Positions 7,905-18,700 of a DNA stretch of 64,000 bases are shown piece after piece. Source of the DNA: Aequorivita lipolytica (GTDB taxonomy: Bacteria; Bacteroidota; Bacteroidia; Flavobacteriales; Flavobacteriaceae). The notes under the pieces are model-generated. The model made no database searches and was not told the DNA's origin. It saw only the letters and a list, made by a program, of their open reading frames with translations. The DNA lies in NCBI RefSeq assembly GCF_007997135.1, contig NZ_VORU01000003.1, forward strand, positions 124,001 through 188,000, given 5' to 3'. Positions within the stretch are counted from its first letter, which is position 1. Each line of letters begins with the position of its first letter. The position numbers were made by a program, and so were the translations under genes.

Positions 7905-10900
7905 ATGAAACTGACCAAAAAAATAGAAACCGAAGTATTAAAAGTGTATGACACTTGGCTGCACAGCTATTTAAATGGTGACGTGGCTACCTACGATTCT
8001 TATTTGGATGAAGAATATCACTTTATTGGTTCTACAAATAATGAAGAATTTTTAAACCGAAAAGCTACCACAAAATTCTTTTATGATACCGCTGAACAAT
8101 TAGCCGGAAAATGTGATTTAAGAAACGAAACCCGAACACTGGAACAATTCGGGGAGCTCATTTTCATTACCCATTTTTTTGATGCTTGGTTTCTTAATGA
8201 TACTGAATACAATTATTACGGAAGGTTTCGGTTTACATCGGCACTTCAGAAAAATAAGGAAGGCTGGCGTTTTATCTACCAACATTTCTCCATGCCCGAT
8301 TCCAAAACAGAAGAAGGCGAAACCATTGGTTTTGAAAAAATAAACGAAGAAAATCAACAACTTCGTGATGCCATACAACGCCGCACGATAGAGTTGGAAT
8401 CAAAAAACAGAGAACTTGAAATTGAAGGTGCGCTACAAAGAATCCGTGCAGAAGCGGTGGCCATGAAACAATCAAGTGATCTACTGGATATCGTGGTCAC
8501 CATGCGTACCGAATTTATCAAACTAGGTCACGAAGCCCACTATTTCTGGCATATGATGTGGCTGCCTGAGAAATACGAAAAGGCAATGACCTCGGGCGAT
8601 GGTACAAAAATTGGTTTTGTAATGGAGCTTCCAAGACATATCCACGGTGACATCCCAATGTTGGCCAATTGGGAAAAGAGTGATGATGCTATTATTATCT
8701 ACCCAATGGATACCGAAGCCGCTTTAGCCTATGTGGATAAAATGGTCACCCTTGGCGATTTTCAGAATATAGATCCGCAAGCACCCAGTGAAGATGACAT
8801 TCGCCACATTGGCGGACTCACATTTATTATGGCGCGCACCACCCACGGGGAGATTGGGTACAGTTTGCCGGGTGTGGTTAAACATCCTCCAAAGGAAGAT
8901 CTCGAAATTTTAGAAAAATTTGCTGGCGCTTTTGACCTTGCGCACCGCAGATTTCTCGATCTTAAAAAAGCTGAAAAGCAGACCCGAGAAGTAGCGATAG
9001 AGTTAGGTTTAGAAAAAGTGCGTTCACGAAGTTTGGCCATGCATAGCAGTGATGAATTAAGAGCTGCCAGCGCATTGTTGTTCATTGAAATTACCAAATT
9101 AGGAATCGAAAGTATTACAAGTGGCTACGTACTTCTGGACGAAGACGAAAAAATAGGTTGGAACTATATGCCAGATCCTTCAACTGGAAAAATAATGCCT
9201 ATCGCTACTGGGGTTTTTCACGATAAAACGGACAATATGAAGTCTATTATCAAAAACTGGAAAAAACAAGAACCCGTTTTTGTATTGGATTTGGACGAAA
9301 AACAAACGATCGCTCACCAAACCTTCATTGCAGAAGAAAGCTTAAATTTTCCAATTTCAGCAGAAAAGTTGATTGCCGTTTCCCCTCCACAACTAAAACT
9401 TCACACCTTCAACTTTAAGCAAGGGTATTTATTGATTGTTGGTGGCGAAAAACTGTCCCAAGAACAGATAGATGTGATGTTGCGCTTTACTAAAGTGTTT
9501 CAACAAACGTACACCCGTTTCCTCGACCTTCAAAAAGCCGAAGCACAGGCACGAGAAGCACAGATTGAAATGGCATTGGAAAAAGTGCGGAGCCGAAGTA
9601 TGGGCATGCAAAATTCCGAAGAACTCAAAGAAGTCATTCAGGTTGTTTACAATCAATTTATTCAACTGAATATCAACATTGAGCATACAGGTTTCATTAT
9701 AAATTATAAAGAAAGGGACGATATGTATATTTGGTTGGCAGACAATCACGATGTGCCAACGCAAGTAACCCTTCCCTACTTTGATTGCGCTCATTTCAAC
9801 AGTTTTAATGTAGCAAAGCAGAGGGGTAATGATTTCTTCGCTAATCAGCTTTCTTTTGAAGAAAAAAACAAATTTTATAAAAATTTGTTTGAATTTATAC
9901 CTGAGGCATCTAAGGAAATAAAAGACTACTACTTCGGCCGTAAAGCCCTTGCCATTTCTACTGTATTGTTAGATAATATTGGTCTTTATATAGAGAACTT
10001 CGACGGTATCCCCTATTCCGAAGAAGAAAATGCAATTTTACTGCGCTTCGGAAAAGTTTTCCAACAAACCTACACGCGTTTCCTTGACCTTAAAAAAGCC
10101 GAAGCACAAACTCGAGAAGCACAGATAAACTTGGCAGTAGAAAGAGTACGTGCAAAGGCACTGGCTATGTATGCTTCGGAAGAAATAATGGAGGTTGTAT
10201 TTAAGCTGAAAGAAGAAATAATGGGCTTGGATATTCCCAATGTGGCGGCTGCAACCATTCATATAAAAGAAAAAGATGGTACATATACCATGTGGGATCT
10301 TACAGCGATGCAAGCAACAAAAAGGAAACTGTATCAACCAATGAAAGTAAATTATCGCTTGGAAGAAATTAACCCCCATCTTTTTATAAAAAGAATGTGG
10401 GAGCACACTGACCCCTATTTCTTGGTGGTTCAGGATGAGGAAGATTTTAAACGGACCCTTCAATTTCTTCGGGATCACGATAGGGGAAAAGAAGCAAGCG
10501 ATTCAGAAGAATTATTAAAAAATGCTAAAATAAAGAAAGCATATCATCCTACAATACCTCTCAACAACGGTAGAATGTGTATTGATTTACTCGAACCGCC
10601 TTCCGCAGAAATTGAAACCATCTTAACTAAAATGGGCGCTGCTTTTGATCTGGCTTATAAACGTTTTGAAGATCTTAAAAAAGCCGAAGAGCAGACCAAA
10701 GAAGCCAAAATTGAAGCCTCGCTCGAAAAAGTTAGAAACGTAGCCCTCGCGCTCAAAAAATCTGAAGATATGCTGGATATTGCCCAAGTGTTGTACGAGC
10801 AATTGCTGGCCCTTGGCTTTACCGATATCCGAAATGCAATTATCGATATTCATAATGACGATACCGAAACTTTTTTAGATTACGACTATTCCCACGATAT

Positions 10901-13259
10901 GTCAAGTGCTGTCACAGAATTCTCATTCTATGGTGACCCTGTGATTGAACAGCAAATCAAAAAGGTGCAATCCAGCAATGACGCGTTTTTTGAAATTGAA
11001 TTGAAGGGCGCAGCACTGGAAGAACTCATAGAAACGCGGTTACGAAATGGCGAAAAAGACGATCCACGGCTTCGGCAAATTGATCATCTTACCTATAATC
11101 TCTATTCCTTTGGGAATGGTGCCATTGGAATTTCGAATTTCGGAATTTTAAGCGATGATCAAAAGAAGATTTTGAAACGCTTCCGTAACGTGTTCACATT
11201 TGCTTATAAAAGATATACCGACTTGGCAAACGCCGAAGCACAGGCACGGGAAGCACAGATTGAAGCCGCTTTAGAAAAAGTACGTTCCCGTTCTTTGGCG
11301 ATGCACAAACCAGATGAATTACAAGAGGTGGTAGCTTTAGTTGCCGAAAAATTAACGGAACTGGGCGTAATATTCGATGCCGGTGGTGTGATACTTTGTA
11401 CCTATTTCCCAGACAATAAAGATGTGGTGCACTGGATAGTTGCGCCAGACTTTTCCCATTCGGGGAGTTATTTTGTTCCTTATTTTGACAACCCCATTTT
11501 TAAAGACGCTTGGGATTCAAAAATCCGTGGCGATGCCTATTTCTCAAAGGAATTTTCTGTTGAAGCGAAGAATCACTTTTTTGAATACGCTTTTGAGCAT
11601 AGTGATTATAAACATTTTCCGGAAGATTATAAACAGCATGTCCTAAAAGCTGATAAACATAACCTCTCAGCTGCTTGGTCAAAAAATTCTGCAATCATTA
11701 TTCCTTCACTAACAGGTGTTGTGCCTTCAGAAAATGAAGCTGAAATCATAAAACGTTTTGCCAAAGTTTTTGAGCAAGCGTACATCCGTTTTATGGATCT
11801 TCAAAAAGCTGAAGAACGAGCACGTGAATCGCAAATAGATATTGCATTAGAAAGAGTGCGCTCACGAACCATGGGAATGCAGAAATCTGATGAGTTGGCT
11901 GAAACATCAGCGGTATTATTTAAGCAAATAAAAGAAATCGCTACTGAAACCTGGAGCTGTGGTTTTTGTATTTGGCAAGAAAACGATGAAGTAGAATTAT
12001 GGATGGGTGCAGATTCGGGAGGAATATTACCTCCTATGTTAATTCCGTATAAAGAAGAACCTACGCATAGAGATATTTATAAAGCTTCGCTTAATGGAGC
12101 GGTGGAATATAACAAAATCTGGAAAGGCAAGGCTTTGAAGGAACATTATGCCTTTTTAAGAACAATCCCTTCCGTAGCAAAAGCAATTAAGGTAATGGAA
12201 GATTCTGGTCTCACATTACCGGATCAACAATGCTATTATGTTGGCTTTTTTAAATATGGGTATCTGTTATTGATTACAAAAGAACCCAACGATAATCTAA
12301 TCGAACTTAGCAAACGCTTTACAAATGTGTTTGACCTTACCTACACGCGTTTCTTAGACCTTCAGTTAAAGGAAAAACAATCGGTTGAGTTGTTAGCTGA
12401 AAAACAACGTCTTGAAGTAACGCTAACCGATTTACAGGCCACACAAAAGCAATTAATTCAATCTGAAAAAATGGCTTCGCTTGGAGAATTGACGGCGGGC
12501 ATCGCCCACGAAATTCAGAACCCACTGAATTTTGTGAATAATTTTTCTGAAGTAAGCAACGAACTTTTGGAAGAAATGGAAGAAGAAATGGCTTCCGAAA
12601 ATTATGAAGAAGCACTGGAAATCCTGAACGACATAAAACAAAACCTCGAAAAAATAACCCACCACGGCAAACGCGCAGACGGCATTGTTAAAGGAATGTT
12701 ACAGCACAGCCGAAAAAGCACAGCCGAAAAAGAACCCACAGACATTAACCAACTGGCGGATGAATATTTACGCCTCGCTTATCACGGTCTACGCGCAAAG
12801 GACAAAAGTTTTAATGCCACATTGGAAACAGATTTTGATGAAAGCATCGGTATGGTCAATGTTATTCCACAGGATATGGGAAGGGTGATTCTGAATTTGA
12901 TTACGAATGCTTTTTATGCCGTAAACGAGAAAAAGTCGGTCGTTGATAAAGACCTGTCAGGTTTTAAAAACCTGACAGGTCTAGATTCATATAAGCCGAC
13001 GGTGTCAGTTTCAACAAAAAAATTAAAAGACTCTATCGAGATTATAGTAAAAGACAACGGCAACGGAATTCCAAAACATGTATTGGACAAAATATTTCAA
13101 CCATTCTTTACTACAAAACCAACAGGTTTAGGAACGGGATTGGGACTATCTTTAAGTTATGATATTGTAAAGACACATGGAGGAGAATTGAAAGTTGAAA
13201 GTAAGGAAAGGACAGGAAGTGAATTCAGCATTAATTTACCAACAAAAAATGATGTTTAA
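7905..13259 (+). CDS. Giant multi-module cytoplasmic sensor histidine kinase 3
   Basis: 1784 residues, no signal peptide or membrane helix. Residues ~5-140 look like an NTF2/SnoaL-type domain (DUF4440-like). Seven tandem modules of 183-195 residues follow, each opening with a helix of the form IExALEKVRSRSLAM (starting at residues 173, 365, 554, 741, 936, 1119 and 1311) and closing with KRFxKVFxQTYxRFLDLxKAEAQ. The module interiors are strongly diverged and GAF-like in feel, but I cannot assign them. The kinase core ends the protein: predicted His1535, DNGNGIP and GLGTGLGLSL. A 31-bp palindrome at 12951 is translated inside the ATPase domain. It lies three bases after kinase 2. The repeated linker helices probably form a long signalling coiled coil stacking many ligand-binding modules. 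Confidence 0.85.
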   Translation: MKLTKKIETEVLKVYDTWLHSYLNGDVATYDSYLDEEYHFIGSTNNEEFLNRKATTKFFYDTAEQLAGKCDLRNETRTLEQFGELIFITHFFDAWFLNDTEYNYYGRFRFTSALQKNKEGWRFIYQHFSMPDSKTEEGETIGFEKINEENQQLRDAIQRRTIELESKNRELEIEGALQRIRAEAVAMKQSSDLLDIVVTMRTEFIKLGHEAHYFWHMMWLPEKYEKAMTSGDGTKIGFVMELPRHIHGDIPMLANWEKSDDAIIIYPMDTEAALAYVDKMVTLGDFQNIDPQAPSEDDIRHIGGLTFIMARTTHGEIGYSLPGVVKHPPKEDLEILEKFAGAFDLAHRRFLDLKKAEKQTREVAIELGLEKVRSRSLAMHSSDELRAASALLFIEITKLGIESITSGYVLLDEDEKIGWNYMPDPSTGKIMPIATGVFHDKTDNMKSIIKNWKKQEPVFVLDLDEKQTIAHQTFIAEESLNFPISAEKLIAVSPPQLKLHTFNFKQGYLLIVGGEKLSQEQIDVMLRFTKVFQQTYTRFLDLQKAEAQAREAQIEMALEKVRSRSMGMQNSEELKEVIQVVYNQFIQLNINIEHTGFIINYKERDDMYIWLADNHDVPTQVTLPYFDCAHFNSFNVAKQRGNDFFANQLSFEEKNKFYKNLFEFIPEASKEIKDYYFGRKALAISTVLLDNIGLYIENFDGIPYSEEENAILLRFGKVFQQTYTRFLDLKKAEAQTREAQINLAVERVRAKALAMYASEEIMEVVFKLKEEIMGLDIPNVAAATIHIKEKDGTYTMWDLTAMQATKRKLYQPMKVNYRLEEINPHLFIKRMWEHTDPYFLVVQDEEDFKRTLQFLRDHDRGKEASDSEELLKNAKIKKAYHPTIPLNNGRMCIDLLEPPSAEIETILTKMGAAFDLAYKRFEDLKKAEEQTKEAKIEASLEKVRNVALALKKSEDMLDIAQVLYEQLLALGFTDIRNAIIDIHNDDTETFLDYDYSHDMSSAVTEFSFYGDPVIEQQIKKVQSSNDAFFEIELKGAALEELIETRLRNGEKDDPRLRQIDHLTYNLYSFGNGAIGISNFGILSDDQKKILKRFRNVFTFAYKRYTDLANAEAQAREAQIEAALEKVRSRSLAMHKPDELQEVVALVAEKLTELGVIFDAGGVILCTYFPDNKDVVHWIVAPDFSHSGSYFVPYFDNPIFKDAWDSKIRGDAYFSKEFSVEAKNHFFEYAFEHSDYKHFPEDYKQHVLKADKHNLSAAWSKNSAIIIPSLTGVVPSENEAEIIKRFAKVFEQAYIRFMDLQKAEERARESQIDIALERVRSRTMGMQKSDELAETSAVLFKQIKEIATETWSCGFCIWQENDEVELWMGADSGGILPPMLIPYKEEPTHRDIYKASLNGAVEYNKIWKGKALKEHYAFLRTIPSVAKAIKVMEDSGLTLPDQQCYYVGFFKYGYLLLITKEPNDNLIELSKRFTNVFDLTYTRFLDLQLKEKQSVELLAEKQRLEVTLTDLQATQKQLIQSEKMASLGELTAGIAHEIQNPLNFVNNFSEVSNELLEEMEEEMASENYEEALEILNDIKQNLEKITHHGKRADGIVKGMLQHSRKSTAEKEPTDINQLADEYLRLAYHGLRAKDKSFNATLETDFDESIGMVNVIPQDMGRVILNLITNAFYAVNEKKSVVDKDLSGFKNLTGLDSYKPTVSVSTKKLKDSIEIIVKDNGNGIPKHVLDKIFQPFFTTKPTGLGTGLGLSLSYDIVKTHGGELKVESKERTGSEFSINLPTKNDV
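12951..12981. repeat. 31-bp palindrome (GACCTGTCAGG...CCTGACAGGTC) inside the kinase 3 gene
   Basis: Arms GACCTGTCAGGTTTT and AAAACCTGACAGGTC form a near-perfect inverted repeat. It is read in frame as DLSGFKNLTGL in the loop between the N box and the strand before G1. Kinase 4 (15400-15413) and kinase 1 (about 5485-5501) keep one arm of the same element at the same protein position. Confidence 0.75.
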
Positions 13260-15684
13260 AAAACTACACATACAAACAATAAAGCAGATGCTTTTGGCAC
13301 TAACTTTTTGCAGCCTGTTTGCGGGCAGCCTAATGGCACAGCAGCAAGTGGATGCAACTAAACAGAAAGCCAATGCTTTAAAGGCACAGCTTAATCGGGC
13401 AACTTCAGATTCATCCCGAGCACGCCTTGCAACCCAACTTTCTACCACATACCGTTTGCTCATTGAAAATGACAGTTGTAAAAAGTATGCTTCACTTGCC
13501 ATTCCGCTTACAAATAAATTCACCACCATAAACAATAATTCCAGTATTGCCACAAAACATAAAATGATACGCGCAAAAGCCATTGAAAACCTAGGGTCGG
13601 TGCTATCTTATGAAAATACTACGTTGGGTCTTGACACTTTAAATGTAGCCTTACGGTTATGGCAGGAAACCGGAAACAAACCCGGAATAGCAATGGCATA
13701 TTTCACCTTAGCCCAGGGCTACGGTTATAAAGGCGATAATTTACAAGCCATAGAATATTTCAACAAAAGCATCAAACTATTTGAAGAGACAAATAATAAA
13801 TATGACAAAGCATCTGCATTAATTAGCTTAGGCCTTGAAAAACGCTATTTGGGCAATTATGGCGACGCTCTGGAAAGCACCCTAAAATCCTTACAGATTG
13901 CCAAAGAAATCAGGGACACGACTTTAATGACAGACGCCTTATTGGCCAATGGTTTCAATTATATGTTGGCAAAAAGTTATCCCGAGGCACTACAAGACCA
14001 ACGGAAAGCATTGGAATTATATAAGCTGACCAAAGATTCGGTGGGTATAGCAAGGACCTATAATGATATGGGGGTTACAGATATGTTTGCCAATAAGCTA
14101 GATGACGCTTTAATAAACTATAAAAAAGCGTTAGCGTTACGCAAAAAACTGGGAGATGTAAGTGGCATAGGCTATTCATACAGTTACATTTCGAGGATAT
14201 ACAAAATGCAGGGCAAGTTTGAAGAGGCCATCACAAATACAAAAGAAGGGATTAAGTATGCATTGCAATGGGGCGACATCCGGTTTATTATTGATGGCTA
14301 TTTGGATGCTGGCGATATCTATTTGGAACTGAAAGATTATGAAAATGCTTTAACCAATTACAACACAGCTTTGGATATCGCAAAAGAAAATAAAGCTTTC
14401 AATTATCAGGCTATTTCCCTAATGCAAATAGGAAAAGTGCATACCAATTCAGGAAATACAAAAAAGGCATTAGTAGCACTTCAAATGGCCGAACAGGTTG
14501 TATTGCCCAGAGACTACAAAACGCGTCGTTCCATTTATGATAGAATGAAAGATACCTACGTAAAGGACAACGATTACGAAAATGCCTTTGAAAGCCAGTT
14601 TAAATTTCAGCAAATGAATGACTCTGTGAATGCCGCAGAAAAAGCAGAAAAAATAACTGCCCTTACTCAACAGGTCATTTATGAAAACAAACGTGCCCTG
14701 CAAAAGGCCAGTCAGGATAAGGAAATAGCCATACAGCAATCCCAAATAAAACAACAAAAACTTATACGCAACATCAGCATTGGCGGCTTACTGATAGTCA
14801 TTGGCTTTGCATTTGTATTTTTTATGAGGTTCAAGGAAAAAAGAAAACTGAACGTTGCGCTCGAAGAATCACTTTTTGACCTCAAGGCTACCCAAAAACA
14901 ACTCATCCAATCCGAAAAAATGGCAAGTTTGGGCGAACTTACAGCAGGCATTGCCCACGAAATTCAAAACCCGTTGAATTTTGTTAATAATTTTTCAGAT
15001 ATGAGCAATGAACTTTTGGACGAAATGGAAGCAGAATTGGATAAAGGTGATATAGAAGAAGCCAAAACCATAATGGCTGACATAAAACAAAACCTCGAAA
15101 AAATAAACCATCACGGCAAGCGCGCAGAAGGAATCGTAAAGGGAATGCTCCAACACAGCCGAAAAAGCACGGACGAAAAAGAGCCAACGGACATCAATGT
15201 TTTGGCGGACGAATATCTGCGACTCGCCTATCACGGCCTTCGTGCAAAAGACAAAAGTTTCAACGCAACCTTGAAAACCAATTTTGATGAAACCATCGGA
15301 AAAATTGAAATCGTTCCCCAGGACATCGGTAGGGTTATTTTAAATTTGATAACAAATGCCTTTTATGCTGTAAACGAGAAAAAATTGGCCGTTGATAAAG
15401 ATCTGACAGGTCTGGATTCCTACCAACCCACAGTTTCAGTTTCAACAAAAAAACTGAACAACAAAGTTGAGATTTCAGTAAAAGACAACGGAAACGGAAT
15501 TCCGCAACAAGTTTTGGATAAAATATTCCAACCCTTTTTCACAACAAAGCCAACTGGACAAGGGACTGGGTTGGGGTTAAGTATGAGTTATGATATTATT
15601 ACCAAGGCCCACGGAGGCGAATTGAAAGTTGAGACTAAAGAAGGCGAGGGAACCGAGTTTATTATTCGATTGCCAATAAATTAA
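13249..15684 (+). CDS. TPR-containing sensor histidine kinase 4
   Basis: 811 residues from the ATG at 13249 (a second ATG follows at 13252); the start overlaps the end of kinase 3 by 11 bases and gives a proper signal peptide (LLALTFCSLFAGSLMAQ). The extracytoplasmic part (~30-500) is a tetratricopeptide superhelix with repeated motifs such as AMAYFTLAQGYGYKGD, ASALISLGLEKRYLGNYGDA and ARTYNDMG. One membrane helix (GGLLIVIGFAFVFFM, ~507-525) leads to a short coiled coil and the kinase core: predicted His570, N box, DNGNGIP and GQGTGLGLSMSYD. An upstream in-frame ATG at 13195 would place charged residues before the signal peptide and is not favoured. Periplasmic TPRs suggest a protein partner as input. 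Confidence 0.87.
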   Translation: MMFKKLHIQTIKQMLLALTFCSLFAGSLMAQQQVDATKQKANALKAQLNRATSDSSRARLATQLSTTYRLLIENDSCKKYASLAIPLTNKFTTINNNSSIATKHKMIRAKAIENLGSVLSYENTTLGLDTLNVALRLWQETGNKPGIAMAYFTLAQGYGYKGDNLQAIEYFNKSIKLFEETNNKYDKASALISLGLEKRYLGNYGDALESTLKSLQIAKEIRDTTLMTDALLANGFNYMLAKSYPEALQDQRKALELYKLTKDSVGIARTYNDMGVTDMFANKLDDALINYKKALALRKKLGDVSGIGYSYSYISRIYKMQGKFEEAITNTKEGIKYALQWGDIRFIIDGYLDAGDIYLELKDYENALTNYNTALDIAKENKAFNYQAISLMQIGKVHTNSGNTKKALVALQMAEQVVLPRDYKTRRSIYDRMKDTYVKDNDYENAFESQFKFQQMNDSVNAAEKAEKITALTQQVIYENKRALQKASQDKEIAIQQSQIKQQKLIRNISIGGLLIVIGFAFVFFMRFKEKRKLNVALEESLFDLKATQKQLIQSEKMASLGELTAGIAHEIQNPLNFVNNFSDMSNELLDEMEAELDKGDIEEAKTIMADIKQNLEKINHHGKRAEGIVKGMLQHSRKSTDEKEPTDINVLADEYLRLAYHGLRAKDKSFNATLKTNFDETIGKIEIVPQDIGRVILNLITNAFYAVNEKKLAVDKDLTGLDSYQPTVSVSTKKLNNKVEISVKDNGNGIPQQVLDKIFQPFFTTKPTGQGTGLGLSMSYDIITKAHGGELKVETKEGEGTEFIIRLPIN

Positions 15685-15722
15685 AAAACCTAAAGACTAA
15701 AAGAACGATATAGTTCAATAAA

Positions 15723-18700
15723 ATGAAAACGAGCATTGCCATATTTCGGATTATTTACCTCAGCCTTGCGGTACTGTTCGTCGTTTCGTGTAATTCAAAC
15801 CGTTCCGAAAAAGGACAAAGCACCTTTGAAAAAAACGACACCATCTCGCCCCCCGTGGTCGTACCTGCAGAAAAGCCCATTATAAACGTCCTTTCAGAAA
15901 GCAAAGCCGAGGTCATTTTGTTGTCACAAAGACCCGCACCCGTGAAAACTTCATCTGGGTTTTATGTGGAAATGGAAAATTTCAACACCCAACAAGGCCT
16001 AGCAATGAGCAGCATACTTTGTGGCTACAAAGACAGCGCAGGCAACCTTTGGTTTGGAACAGCCGGCAACGGGGTTAGCATGTACAATGGCAAGTCGTTT
16101 ACCAATTTCACCTCTGCCCACGGACTTATCCACAATCTCATCAACTGTATAACCGAAGATAGCCAACGGAATATCTGGTTTGGAAGTTACGGGGGCGTGA
16201 GCAAATATAACGGCAAAACCTTCGAAAATTTTACCACCGAACAAGGCCTAGCGGACAACGATGTTTTAAAAATTATTGAAGACAGCAAAGGCACCCTTTG
16301 GTTTGCATCGCAAAAAGGGGTTTGCAGTTTCAACCCGAATGATACAATTGCTGGGCAGAAGCCTTTCAAAAAAATGGAACCATTAAAGGGCCAAGTGAAC
16401 GACATTATGGAAGACAGCCAAAACCAGTTATGGTTCGCAGGCAGCGAAGGGGTTTGGAAAACCTCGCCAAATGCAAATGGCGAACTGATAAATGTTTCAG
16501 ATAAATTCAATTTAAAAAGCGAAGTGGCAATGGCTATTGCCGAAGATAATGACGGAACAATCTGGGTAGGTGCAACGGGCTCCCTTTTCAGATTCAGACC
16601 CGCAAGTTCCAATGTTTCTGAAAAAACATTCGAGCCTCTAACCGAAGCTGATGGATTAGTAAACAATTCCATTATGTGCATTACCGTGGACGGTCAAGGC
16701 AAGGTTTGGATTGGCACGGAGGGCGGTGTTTCCAAATACGATAAAAAAACAGGCAACTTTATAAATTTCACAAAGGAACAAGGGCTTGCCTTTAATCGTG
16801 TAAACAGTATTACCGAAGATACTGCTGGCAGTCTCTGGTTTGGCACTTATGGTGGTGGGCTCAACAGATACGATGGACCATCCGTTTTGGAACTCACGAA
16901 CAAACAAGGACTTCCGGGCAATGCCGTTTACGCCACAACCCAAGATAACGAGGGCAATATGTGGTTTGCCCCCTCCAACGCTGGCATCGTAAAATATGTT
17001 GAAAATGATGGCGCGCCGTACAGCGGCACCTATATAAATTATACTTCCGAACAAGGGCTTTTGAGCGATACCCAATTTGCTGCGGCAAAAGACAAAGAAG
17101 GCAATTTGTATTTCGGGAGTTACTCAGGGCTAAGCAAATTTACAGGGAAGACACTGATAAACTACACGGAAAGCAATGGTTTGCCGGACAATGAAATCAC
17201 CACTCTCTATTGCGATAAAAAGAATCGTCTCTGGATTGGGACCTATAGCGATGGGATAAACATATTTGATGGCAAGTCGTTCCAAAATTTCAATACGGAA
17301 CAGGGTCTCGTGCACAAAACGATTTGGGGTTTTTGCGAAGATAGCCAAGGAAATATCTGGATTGCCACCCGAGGCGGCCTGAGCCGGTACGATGGTCAAA
17401 ATTTTATGAACTTCACCAAAAACCAAGGCCTGCCGGACAATAAGCTTTCCTCCGTAATTGAGGACAAAAACGGAAACATAATAATCGGCAGTTGGGGAGG
17501 CGGCATTTCCATCCTGAAAAAAGAACGGCTTGAAAAACTCAATTTACCCAATGCCGATCAATCCGAGCCCATTTTTGAAAACTTCAGCACAGCCCAAGGT
17601 TTGGCGAACGATGTGGTATATAAAATTTTGGAAGATTTCAACAAAAATATAATCATAGGAACTAACGTAGGTTTTACGATTTTAAAAGGCGGCATTTCTT
17701 CCGAAAAGGGAAAAATAGCGAAAGATGGCATTGAAAATTATAATGAAAATACTGGATACCCGATAAAAGACATCAGCAATAACCATAGCATGTACGAAGA
17801 AGGAAATGGTATAATCTGGGCCGGCACCGGCGATAAACTGGTGCGTTTTGATTATGGTAGCGTCCTTAGAAACACCGAATCGCCGAAGGTTATCCTTCAA
17901 AACATTAAAATAAACAACGAACCCATAAGCTGGCGCAGCCTCGAATGGGCGCGGAAAAAAGATACCCTTTCCACTGAAAAAAACAACAATACCCCTTCTT
18001 ATATTACCGATGAAATGCTTACCTTCAAAAGAAAACTGCCTGCGAGCAAGCTGGACAGCATGGTACATACATATCGTAATGTGCATTTTGACGGAGTTCA
18101 GCCTTTTTACGCAATTCCCGAAAATTTGGAACTCCCCTATTCCAAAAACAACATCAGCTTTAATTTTGTGGGAATCCAGACCACACGGCCACAATTGGTG
18201 CGCTATCAATATATGCTGGAGGGATATGACGAACATTGGAACCCCATAACTGAAAACAGCACCGCCACTTTTGGCAACATCCGCGAAGGCAATTATACTT
18301 TTTTGGTAAAAGCCAAAAATGCAAATGGGGCTTGGAGCGAACCGTTAAATTATCAGTTTTCTATCATGCCGCCGTGGTACCGCACTTGGTATGCGTATCT
18401 GTTCTATATTTTGCTGTTTTTCACTGCAATGTTTTATTTGGACAGGTTTCAACGAAAACGGGTACTTTTCAAAGAGCGGCAAAAAGGAATACAAAGTAAA
18501 CTGCAGCATGCTAAGGAAATTGAAGAAGCCTTTACTAAACTAAAGTCCACCCAAGTACAGCTTATCCATTCCGAAAAGATGGCCTCGCTCGGAGAATTGA
18601 CCGCTGGCATCGCCCACGAAATTCAGAATCCGCTGAATTTTGTAAATAATTTTTCAGAAGTGAGCTATGAGCTTTTGGCCGAAATGAACGACGAATTGCA

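Noticed and set aside
12951-12981. Terminator inside kinase 3
   Set aside because: The palindrome is in frame within an intact conserved domain and has no T run; the kinase sequence continues normally after it.
13195-13248. Earlier start for the TPR kinase
   Set aside because: It would put a charged segment in front of a good signal peptide and lie fully inside kinase 3; the start at 13249 was chosen.
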